64,000 bases of DNA, from NCBI GenBank assembly GCA_905198125.1, contig CAJKBH010000012.1, positions 1 to 64,000 on the forward strand, given 5' to 3'. A model generated the notes under the pieces. That model was not told the DNA's origin. It saw only the letters and a list, made by a program, of their open reading frames with translations, and did no database searches. Within the stretch, counting starts at the first letter, position 1; every line of letters starts with the position of its first letter. Shown piece after piece: positions 1-7,374 of the stretch. The stretch is from an uncultured Porphyromonadaceae bacterium (GTDB lineage Bacteria; Bacteroidota; Bacteroidia; Bacteroidales; Muribaculaceae). A program made the translations under genes and the position numbers.

Positions 1-219
1 GTAGTTGATCTCGCCGGTGCCGAGACCGGGCCATTGCGTTATCTCAAGCTGGGTCCGTATGAAATAGTCTTCCGGATGCTTGATCTCGCCGGTCTGGGTC
101 ATTTCGATGGTGGAGATACGCCAGAAGCCGTCGATCTTGCCGTTGGATTTGGAGCGGCGGCAGCCGGCGGCAGCCAATATCGTGATTATGATGAGTGTGA
201 GCAGGGTTATCTTCTTCAT
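1..219 (-). CDS. Putative lipoprotein, cut by the left window edge
   Basis: The reading frame is open from an ATG at 219 to base 1 with no stop, giving 73 residues of a longer protein. The first 20 residues form a hydrophobic signal (MKKITLLTLIIITILAAAGC) ending in a cysteine that would be lipidated. The mature start is basic and then reads GFWRISTIEMTQTG, resembling lipocalin-like small lipoproteins of Bacteroidales; this resemblance is a guess because the rest is missing. A well-formed promoter lies upstream at 265-295 on the same strand and is divergent from the hisS promoter. Probably anchored in the envelope. Confidence 0.7.
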   Translation of the reverse strand, partial: MKKITLLTLIIITILAAAGCRRSKSNGKIDGFWRISTIEMTQTGEIKHPEDYFIRTQLEITQWPGLGTGEINY

Positions 220-264
220 AATTTCTGTTTCGTTTACAGCATTGCTGTTGGTCATTAATGCTGA

Positions 265-295
265 CAAAATTACAACTTTACTATTAAACCACAAA
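265..295 (-). promoter_or_regulatory. Bacteroidetes-type promoter for the lipoprotein at 1-219
   Basis: Read on the minus strand, TTTG (295-292) is followed after 19 bases by TAATTTTG (272-265), matching the Bacteroidetes -33/-7 consensus. It lies back to back with the hisS promoter; the two -33 boxes are only six bases apart. Confidence 0.7.
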
Positions 296-301
296 ATTTC
301 T

Positions 302-332
302 TTTGAAGTTTGATTGCAATGTTGTAATTTTG
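302..332 (+). promoter_or_regulatory. Bacteroidetes-type promoter for hisS
   Basis: TTTG (302-305), 19 bases, then TAATTTTG (325-332). The start of hisS follows at 414, which leaves a leader of about 75 bases. Confidence 0.7.
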
Positions 333-413
333 TAGAATGAGGGGAGTGGAACCCGTTAATTATAAATTAGCGGGACATGCTGATTATAAATTATAGAAAC
401 AATATCATCACCA

Positions 414-1778
414 ATGGCAACCAATAAACCGAGCATACCCAAGGGCACTCGTGATTTCACAGCGGTCGAGATGTCGCGCCGCAATTATATTTTCGACACC
501 ATCAAGCGGCAGTTCCGGCTGTTCGGCTACAAGCAGATCGAGACTCCGGCCATGGAGAACCTGTCGACGCTGATGGGCAAATATGGCGACGAGGGCGACA
601 AGCTGCTGTTCAAGATACTTAATTCGGGCGACTGGCTGAAGGATGTCAGCGACGAGGAGCTGTTGGGCCGCAACGTTGTGAAACTTACTCCGAAGGTTGC
701 GGAGAAGGGACTGCGTTATGACCTGACCGTGCCGTTCGCGCGCTTCGTGGTGCAGCACCGCAACGACTTGCAGATGCCGTTCAAGCGTTATCAGATACAG
801 CCGGTATGGCGCGCCGACCGTCCGCAGAAGGGGCGTTACCGTGAGTTCTATCAGTGTGACGCCGATGTGGTGGGCTCCGAGTCGCTAAACAACGAGATCG
901 AATTAGTGCAGCTTATCGACGCCGTGTTCTGCGACTTAGGCATCAACATCACCGTCAAGCTGAACAACCGCAAGATCTTAGCCGGCATTGCCGAGACCGT
1001 AGGCCATGCCGACAAATTAGTTGACATAACCGTGGCCATCGACAAGATAGACAAGATCGGGCTGGAGAACGTTAACGCCGAGCTGTTAGAGAACGGCATA
1101 TCGGCCGAGGCAGTCGAGAAGCTGCAGCCCGTACTGACCATGACCGGCAGCAACGCCGAAAAACTCGACTTGATGGATAATATGCTCCGCGATTCCGAGA
1201 CCGGCATGAAGGGCGTGGCCGAGATGCGCGAGGTGATAGAAGGCGTCGAGGACTTGGGTCACAAATGCACCGTCGAGGTGGATCTGTCGCTGGCACGTGG
1301 CCTGAACTATTACACCGGCACCATCCTGGAGGTGAAGGCCAATGACGTGCAGATGGGCTCCATCACCGGCGGCGGACGTTACGACAACCTTACCGGCGTG
1401 TTCGGTATGCCGGGCCTGTCGGGCGTGGGGATCAGCTTCGGTGCCGACCGAATCTACGACGTGATGAACCAGTTGAACCTCTATCCCAAGGAGACGGAGG
1501 AGAGCATCAAGATTCTGTTCATCAACTTCGGCGAGAAGGAAGCGCGTCAGGCCATGAAATATGTTAATGAACTCCGTGCCAACGGTGTGCCGTCGCAGGT
1601 GTATCCCGATTCGGTCAAGATGAAGAAGCAGATGAGCATCGCCGACGCCGACAAGGTGCCGTATGTTGCATTTGTGGGCGAGCAGGAGATGGCCGACGGC
1701 AATATTATGGTCAAGGACATGACCACCGGCGAGCAGCGGAAATACACCGTCGCCGAACTGATTGAAAAACTGAAATGA
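414..1778 (+). CDS. hisS: Histidyl-tRNA synthetase
   Basis: Class II aminoacyl-tRNA synthetase that charges tRNA-His in the cytoplasm; 454 residues, normal for the family. The start ([24 protein letters not shown]) is the usual one for Bacteroidetes HisS. Visible signatures are the motif 2 region around [13 protein letters not shown], the histidine-specific [15 protein letters not shown], and [13 protein letters not shown] near residue 320. The last 90 residues are the HisRS anticodon-binding domain. Only one base separates its stop from the next ATG, so the downstream unknown gene is almost certainly cotranscribed. Confidence 0.97.
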   Translation: MATNKPSIPKGTRDFTAVEMSRRNYIFDTIKRQFRLFGYKQIETPAMENLSTLMGKYGDEGDKLLFKILNSGDWLKDVSDEELLGRNVVKLTPKVAEKGLRYDLTVPFARFVVQHRNDLQMPFKRYQIQPVWRADRPQKGRYREFYQCDADVVGSESLNNEIELVQLIDAVFCDLGINITVKLNNRKILAGIAETVGHADKLVDITVAIDKIDKIGLENVNAELLENGISAEAVEKLQPVLTMTGSNAEKLDLMDNMLRDSETGMKGVAEMREVIEGVEDLGHKCTVEVDLSLARGLNYYTGTILEVKANDVQMGSITGGGRYDNLTGVFGMPGLSGVGISFGADRIYDVMNQLNLYPKETEESIKILFINFGEKEARQAMKYVNELRANGVPSQVYPDSVKMKKQMSIADADKVPYVAFVGEQEMADGNIMVKDMTTGEQRKYTVAELIEKLK

Positions 1779-1779
1779 T

Positions 1780-2997
1780 ATGGGAACGATATCCAGAAGG
1801 GATTTTGATATCCGTCAGCCTTATTTCCCGGAGACGTCGGATTGCGACGATTTCTATTACGGACTCGCCAATCTGATAGAGGACAGGATAGGGAAGAACG
1901 AGTACGGACAGACGCTGTCGCAATCGTTGCGCGGGCATCTGGCGCTGACTCTGATAGGATATCTGCAGGACATAGTGAACGATGCCGGTCTGTGGCGGTC
2001 GTTCATAGATACCAACCGCAAGCTGTACGGCTGGACCGTGCCGTTCCAAGAGATCGGGTCCGATTATACCGACTATGAGCTGAACCGCGAGGACATACGC
2101 TTCCTTGTGTGGTATGACATCGCGATGATGGACATAGAGCGCCGCGCCCTGTATCCTCTCGACGACAAGCTGATGGCCATGGCCGACGACTTGTGGAAAT
2201 ACATCGACCGCATATACGACGACTGCCCGATGGAGGTGAAGTATGACTTCGCGCGCGGGCTGTCAATGACCGATCCGGCTGACCAGGAGGAGATTCTGCA
2301 TGTGGCCTACTGGCTGTTCAACAACAGCTGGCTGCTGACTCCGGCCTTCGCTCTGTCGCTCAACATCATGGCCAACATGCCCGACGTAAAGGAGGACAAG
2401 GACGGCATTCTGCTCAACAAGCGCATCGACGCCGCAGTGTCGGAAGACACCGTCGGACCGTTGGCTTTGTACACACAGGAATGGGTGTACCTGCTGTTGA
2501 ACGGCAAACTGCCCGATACTGCCAAGGATGAACCGGAAGCTGTGCCTGGCGAGAACAACCATCCGTACTATGACAAGTTCGTGACTGCCACCGGCGGGAA
2601 GCATATTGCATATTTCACCGACTACGACAGCATGAACCGATTCTTTATCGAGGCGTTGGGATGGGAGAAGGACACCGAGCATCTCAGTCAGGTCAAGAAC
2701 GGCCGGGACTTCGTGCTTCTTGTCAATCCAAAGAAGGGAATGCTGATGGCCCGCAATGTGGCCAAGTGCATTGCCGACCCGGAGAACCCGCTTTACGATA
2801 AACTGTATGCGCGTAAGATGGCGATTGAACTGTTGGCGGTGCGTGGCCTTTGTCCCGTCGACCTGCTGAAGTATGTGCTGAAGCACGGCTGGCTGCCCGA
2901 TGCCTGCTTCCCAGATTCGGACAACACGGAACTGGTGGCGCGCAACGCCGACTTCATAGCCCGCTGCTATCTGCAGGACTATTATCGCGGCGATTGA
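1780..2997 (+). CDS. Conserved hypothetical protein downstream of hisS
   Basis: 405 residues, soluble and mainly helical, with no signal peptide and no long hydrophobic segment. I do not recognise a catalytic motif. It is acidic and aromatic-rich, with many Trp, Tyr and Asp residues spread evenly, as expected of a genuine folded cytoplasmic protein. It starts one base after the hisS stop, so the two genes share a transcript. It may belong to one of the Bacteroidetes-only domains of unknown function; no function is proposed. Confidence 0.88.
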   Translation: MGTISRRDFDIRQPYFPETSDCDDFYYGLANLIEDRIGKNEYGQTLSQSLRGHLALTLIGYLQDIVNDAGLWRSFIDTNRKLYGWTVPFQEIGSDYTDYELNREDIRFLVWYDIAMMDIERRALYPLDDKLMAMADDLWKYIDRIYDDCPMEVKYDFARGLSMTDPADQEEILHVAYWLFNNSWLLTPAFALSLNIMANMPDVKEDKDGILLNKRIDAAVSEDTVGPLALYTQEWVYLLLNGKLPDTAKDEPEAVPGENNHPYYDKFVTATGGKHIAYFTDYDSMNRFFIEALGWEKDTEHLSQVKNGRDFVLLVNPKKGMLMARNVAKCIADPENPLYDKLYARKMAIELLAVRGLCPVDLLKYVLKHGWLPDACFPDSDNTELVARNADFIARCYLQDYYRGD

Positions 2998-3114
2998 CAT
3001 TAACGGCAGATGATTGTTAAAATGATAGAAAATAGTTAAAAATCGCTTTTCGGCGCAACTGTTTAAACCATTTCACTTTCCATCTGTCTACTTAATAAAT
3101 ATAAACCTGAAGCA

Positions 3115-4383
3115 ATGAAAAAAATATTTTTGACACTTGGCGTCATAGCCCTGTCACTTCCTGTTGCACAGGCTCAATACGACGACATATACTACAACCC
3201 GGACAAACCGTCCGCAAGTAGGACAACTCAGACGCAGAAGCAGAAAAAGCAGAAGAAGTCATACTATATAGCTGATTTCAGCAATATGGATGTCGACGAA
3301 TACAACCGTGCCGGCGACATGTATTATGCCACACCGGTAGACACCATCGGCACCACTGTGGAGAACGGTCAGGATTTCGTCTATACACAGCAGATACAGA
3401 AGTATTACAACCCGACCATCGTGCTGGACAATGCCGATCTGCTTGAGGATGTGCTGAACAACTCGTACGGCAACGTCGAGGTAGTAATCAACAACAACGG
3501 CGTACCGGTGTTCTCGCCTTACTACTCGTCGGTGTACTACGACTACCCGTTCTACGCTTCATGGTCGTGGGGTCCGAGCTGGACATGGACCTGGGGACCG
3601 AGCTGGCGCTGGAACTGGGGCTGGGGACCAAGCTGGGCCTGGGGTCCGAGCTGGACGTGGGGTCCGAGCTGGACGTGGGGTCCGAGCTGGAGCTGGGGCT
3701 GGGGTCCCGGATACTATCCCGGTTGGGGACCTGGTTGGGGACCGGGCTGGGGACCCGGTCATTATCCCGGCGGATGGCACAGGCCCTTCTATGCCGACTA
3801 TCGTCCGGGCGCACACCGTCCCACGGCACCGCGTCCCGGGTGGAGCGGCAACCGTCCCAGAGGCGGCAACTATAACGGACAGCTGGCAGGGCGCCCGACC
3901 CGCGGCGACCGTTACAACAGCCCGGGCAACGGTTCGTTGACCACCAACCGCCGTCAGTATGCCGGCAACCGCCGAGGTTACACCGACGCTTCGAACTCGG
4001 CAGCAATATCCGGCAACCGTCTTTCCACAAACCGCTCGCAGCGTGTGGAAAGGAATCTGAACAATGCCAACAGGCTGCAGTCAGGCACTTCGACAAGCCA
4101 GGGAACGACGCCGAATCGCAACTACGGAACGTCGACCAACCGTTCGAACCGCACGTTCAACAGCACGAACAGCACGAGCAGCAACCGCAACAGCTATAAC
4201 ACCAACCGTAGCACTACAAATCGCAACAGCTACAACAGCACGAACCGCAGCAGCTACAACCGCAGCAACAACAGCAGCAGTTATAACCGTAGCAGTTCTT
4301 ACGGATCGTCAAGCCGAAGCTACGGCGGCGGCAGCCGCAGTTACGGTGGCGGTGGACGTTCAGGCGGCGGTCACAGAAGATGA
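3115..4383 (+). CDS. Secreted low-complexity protein with WGPSW repeats
   Basis: 422 residues. A signal peptide (about 1-20, cleaved after AQA) is followed by a Lys/Gln-rich stretch, a small ordered domain (about 45-140), then a tract of about 80 residues built from Trp, Gly, Pro and Ser: six copies of WGPSW alternating with W-T/R/A/S-W, then four WGPG units. Residues 240 to the end are Asn/Ser/Arg/Tyr-rich and finish in Gly-rich SYGGGSRSYGGGG and a basic GGGHRR tail. The DNA of the tract is itself repetitive, so its length may vary. It precedes the OmpP1-type gene with a terminator between them. An outer-surface or matrix role is plausible but unproven; no enzyme motif is seen. Confidence 0.88.
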   Translation: MKKIFLTLGVIALSLPVAQAQYDDIYYNPDKPSASRTTQTQKQKKQKKSYYIADFSNMDVDEYNRAGDMYYATPVDTIGTTVENGQDFVYTQQIQKYYNPTIVLDNADLLEDVLNNSYGNVEVVINNNGVPVFSPYYSSVYYDYPFYASWSWGPSWTWTWGPSWRWNWGWGPSWAWGPSWTWGPSWTWGPSWSWGWGPGYYPGWGPGWGPGWGPGHYPGGWHRPFYADYRPGAHRPTAPRPGWSGNRPRGGNYNGQLAGRPTRGDRYNSPGNGSLTTNRRQYAGNRRGYTDASNSAAISGNRLSTNRSQRVERNLNNANRLQSGTSTSQGTTPNRNYGTSTNRSNRTFNSTNSTSSNRNSYNTNRSTTNRNSYNSTNRSSYNRSNNSSSYNRSSSYGSSSRSYGGGSRSYGGGGRSGGGHRR

Positions 4384-4401
4384 CAAGCTATTGATTACCT
4401 G

Positions 4402-4439
4402 ATAACTCATCCGAACCGTTAAGCGCTCGGATGAGTTAT
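4402..4439 (+). terminator. Intrinsic terminator after the WGPSW protein
   Basis: A perfect 13-bp stem, ATAACTCATCCGA (4402-4414) with TCGGATGAGTTAT (4427-4439), encloses a 12-base loop and is followed by AATTTTAAG. It lies just after the stop at 4383. The T-run is weak, so termination may be partial. Confidence 0.7.
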
Positions 4440-4527
4440 AATTTTAAGAATAAATGGTTTCAAGTATCTGTGTCAGGATAGGTAAATATAAGGCGCAGGT
4501 TATAACAGGTTATAAAAGGATGATATT

Positions 4528-6225
4528 ATGAAAAGATACTTATTTATGGCATTGCTTGGTTTGCCGTTGGGCGCGATGGCGCAAAGCCCGATCGACGCGT
4601 ATCAGCTTTCGCAGCAGGACCTGAAGGGTACGGCCCGTTTTATGTCGATGGGCGGTGCGTTCGGCGCATTGGGCGGCGACCTCTCCACCCTGTCTCAGAA
4701 TCCGGCCGGTATCGGCGTGTACCGCAGCAGGGAAGTAGGTCTGACCCTCGACCTGGACTGCCAGCGTTCCACAACCGACTACATGGGCCTGAAGCACACC
4801 ATGACCAACGAGAAGTTCTACCTGAACAACATCGGATTCGTATGGTCGTGGAACTTAGGAAACGACGTGCTGGAGAACTTTAATATCGGATTCACATACA
4901 ACAAGGGCGCTTCCTACAGCCGCCGTTACGAGGGTGGAGTGCCACAGCTTAAGACTTCATTGTCAAACTATATCGCTGGCATAGCCAATTCCTACCATCT
5001 TACTGAGCCGGATGTGATGTCTGGCGATAACTACGATCCATACGTGGATTCCAACGCTCCCTGGAGCGCCATCTTGGGTTACGATTCATATCTGATCAAT
5101 CCCGAAGGTGATCCCGAACAGCCCAACTGGCAGGGTCAGTTCGGCGACGGCACCCGTGGACGCGGCCACTACTATGTAAGGGAATCCGGCTCGCGCGACG
5201 ACTATAACATCGCACTCGGCGGAAACTTTGCCAACAAGGTGTACTGGGGTATGAACTTCGATATAGTAAGCGCAAGCTACACCATACGTTCGGAATGGGG
5301 CGAACAGCTTGACGGCGCATACGTGTTCAATCCCAATACAAAGCAGGTGGAGCAGATGAGCGCCGACTGGAACATGGACAACCTGTACAGCATGAACGCC
5401 ACCGGATTCAGCTATAATCTCGGCGTCATAGTCCGTCCCATCCAGGCTTTGCGTTTCGGTCTGGCTTTCCATACGCCTACATGGTTCCGTGTGACCGAGA
5501 ATTTCGCTCCCGACTATATCGATTATTCGTATCCCTTCGACAATGGTACGGGTTATGCCGTGACCAACGACGACATCGAGACCTACAACAAGGTCAATCT
5601 CTCCACTCCCTGGAAGGTAATAGCCAGTGTGGCCGGTGTGATCGGCACCAAGGCCATCATATCGTTCGACTATGAGTGGAACGGCGTTAAGAACATGAAA
5701 TACCGCAAGGATACCCGCCGTTACTGGAACGAATGGGACGACGGCTGGGATGACGGATGGTACGATCCCTGGTATCCCGACTGGGACTACAGCACGGGTG
5801 CCACGCGCAGCGGCGCCGACCAGGCCATACGCGATGCCAACCAGCTGATCAAGGTGATATACAAGGACACTCACACCATCCGTCTCGGCGCGGAATACAG
5901 GGTTCTTCCCGTTCTCAGCCTCCGTGCCGGATATAGCTGGACATCGTCGCCCATGTCTGCCGCGGCCCGCGACAATGTCGCCAACGTGCCCACCGCAGGT
6001 GCCCTGGCTAACTTCCGTCTCGACAACCAGACCACTTACGTTACCGGCGGTATCGGATTCAACAAGAACGGCTGGTATGTGGATGCCGCTTACGTATGGA
6101 AGCATAATACATCCAGGTATTACCCCTTCGCACCGGATCCTGCAAACGTGGCAGGCACGGTGATGAACCCGAAGGTTTCGTTCAACAACTCCCAGGTTGT
6201 GCTCTCGTTAGGTTATAAGTTCTGA
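4528..6225 (+). CDS. OmpP1/FadL-family outer membrane protein
   Basis: 565 residues: signal peptide (MKRYLFMALLGLPLGAMAQ), then the N-terminal hallmark of Bacteroidetes FadL/OmpP1 proteins (SQQDLKGTARFMSMGGAFGALGGDLSTLSQNPAGIGVYRS). Alternating aromatic/hydrophobic segments continue to a terminal beta strand ending in a Phe-type signature (VVLSLGYKF). FadL-type porins pass hydrophobic molecules such as fatty acids across the outer membrane; the substrate here is unknown. A W/D/Y-rich surface loop near residue 410 (WDDGWDDGWYDPWYPDWDY) is unusual. Only six bases precede the ABC ATPase gene, so the two are likely cotranscribed. Confidence 0.92.
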   Translation: MKRYLFMALLGLPLGAMAQSPIDAYQLSQQDLKGTARFMSMGGAFGALGGDLSTLSQNPAGIGVYRSREVGLTLDLDCQRSTTDYMGLKHTMTNEKFYLNNIGFVWSWNLGNDVLENFNIGFTYNKGASYSRRYEGGVPQLKTSLSNYIAGIANSYHLTEPDVMSGDNYDPYVDSNAPWSAILGYDSYLINPEGDPEQPNWQGQFGDGTRGRGHYYVRESGSRDDYNIALGGNFANKVYWGMNFDIVSASYTIRSEWGEQLDGAYVFNPNTKQVEQMSADWNMDNLYSMNATGFSYNLGVIVRPIQALRFGLAFHTPTWFRVTENFAPDYIDYSYPFDNGTGYAVTNDDIETYNKVNLSTPWKVIASVAGVIGTKAIISFDYEWNGVKNMKYRKDTRRYWNEWDDGWDDGWYDPWYPDWDYSTGATRSGADQAIRDANQLIKVIYKDTHTIRLGAEYRVLPVLSLRAGYSWTSSPMSAAARDNVANVPTAGALANFRLDNQTTYVTGGIGFNKNGWYVDAAYVWKHNTSRYYPFAPDPANVAGTVMNPKVSFNNSQVVLSLGYKF

Positions 6226-6231
6226 TAGCCG

Positions 6232-7014
6232 ATGAACAAGATTGAAATAAACCGCCTGACCACGGGTTATCCGGGTCGACGCGGTTTCATAGAGATAGAA
6301 AAGGACCTCACCGCCACATTGCGTGGCGGTGAGTTTACTTGTTTATTGGGACCTAACGGGGCAGGCAAGACCACGTTGCTGCGTACGCTCTCGGGTTTTC
6401 TGCCCCCGCTGTCAGGAACCATCATGATAGATGGCCGTGAGCTTCGCAGCTACAGCCATGCAGAGATGGCCCGGAAGATAGGGGTGGTGCTGACCGAGCG
6501 TCCCGACGTCACTTCGATGACAGTGGAGCAGCTTGTGGCCCTGGGCCGCAGTCCATATACCGGCTTCTGGGGCCGTTTGACAGGCAAGGACGAGAAGGTG
6601 GTGGAGCGCAGCATGGAACTTGCCCATGTACAGGGGATGCGCGGTAGGCTGGTCAGCACGCTCAGCGACGGCGAGCGTCAGAAGGTGATGATTGCCAAGG
6701 CACTGGCGCAGGAAACACCTGTGATATTCCTGGACGAACCCACGGCATTCCTGGACTTCCGGAGCAAGGTTGATACCATGCAGCTGCTCAAGAAGCTGGC
6801 CCGTCAGGAAGGTAAGATTATATTCCAGTCCACGCACGATGTAAATATGGCGTTGCAGCTGGCCGACCGAATATGGCTGGTGGACAAAAATTTAGGCGTG
6901 TCCATAGGCACGCCTACCGAACTGGCCGAGAACGGCGAGTTAGTCAGGTTCTTTTCCGGTGATGGAATCCGTTTCAATCCCGACACCGGAGTTTTTGACC
7001 TTGTGATAGGGTGA
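6232..7014 (+). CDS. ABC transporter ATP-binding protein, FecE/BtuD type
   Basis: 260 residues with a complete ATPase set: Walker A GPNGAGKTT, a signature motif in the variant LSDGERQK, Walker B VIFLDEPTAFLDF and a switch histidine (STHDVNMAL). The order and spacing resemble iron-siderophore, haem or cobalamin uptake ATPases of the FecE/BtuD group. No permease or binding protein lies nearby, so it must pair with components elsewhere or serve another role; the cotranscribed OmpP1 porin is the only transport neighbour. Its last 75 bases overlap, tail to tail, the lipoprotein gene on the other strand. Confidence 0.92.
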   Translation: MNKIEINRLTTGYPGRRGFIEIEKDLTATLRGGEFTCLLGPNGAGKTTLLRTLSGFLPPLSGTIMIDGRELRSYSHAEMARKIGVVLTERPDVTSMTVEQLVALGRSPYTGFWGRLTGKDEKVVERSMELAHVQGMRGRLVSTLSDGERQKVMIAKALAQETPVIFLDEPTAFLDFRSKVDTMQLLKKLARQEGKIIFQSTHDVNMALQLADRIWLVDKNLGVSIGTPTELAENGELVRFFSGDGIRFNPDTGVFDLVIG

Positions 7015-7374
7015 CAGACTGAGTAATACCGAGTCGCGCAGCTCCACGATGCGCAACGTGACATTAGTCAATGCCTCGTCGTGGCTTTCATTCGTATAGA
7101 GAAAGACATCGGCGGGGTATTTATAGTTCAGCTTGGTCATGCGGTCGTCAAAGTCCTGCATCAGCCTCAGCACGGTGGCCGAGTCCTTTGCTAATTTCAC
7201 CGAGTCACGATAGGCACACGCCAGGTCGATGCTTTCCTTCATCAGCTGGCTGGCCGCAGTCGCGTTGTTGTCGTTGCTTTTCTGTACGCATCCTGTCATC
7301 AAGGTCGGGAGTATGGCTATACATAACAGCCATTTAGTTACCGGCAACGGCTTTGTTTCGAGCAATAGTTTCAT
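6940..7374 (-). CDS. Small lipoprotein downstream of uvrA
   Basis: 144 residues from an ATG at 7374 that overlaps the uvrA stop by four bases (ATGA), so it is translationally coupled to uvrA. The signal ends in a good lipobox (LMTGC, cysteine near residue 29). The mature part is short, helical and charged (QLMKESIDLACAYRDSVKLAKDSATVLRLMQDF). The frame is open much further upstream, but that extension lies inside uvrA and is rich in Arg/His, which marks it as noncoding. The 3' end overlaps the convergent ABC ATPase gene by 75 bases. Function unknown. Confidence 0.82.
   Translation of the reverse strand: MKLLLETKPLPVTKWLLCIAILPTLMTGCVQKSNDNNATAASQLMKESIDLACAYRDSVKLAKDSATVLRLMQDFDDRMTKLNYKYPADVFLYTNESHDEALTNVTLRIVELRDSVLLSLSPYHKVKNSGVGIETDSITGKEPD

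Noticed and set aside
5086..6105. 339-codon open frame antisense to the OmpP1 gene
   Set aside because: Shadow of the porin frame; Val/Gly/His-rich with no start context or promoter.
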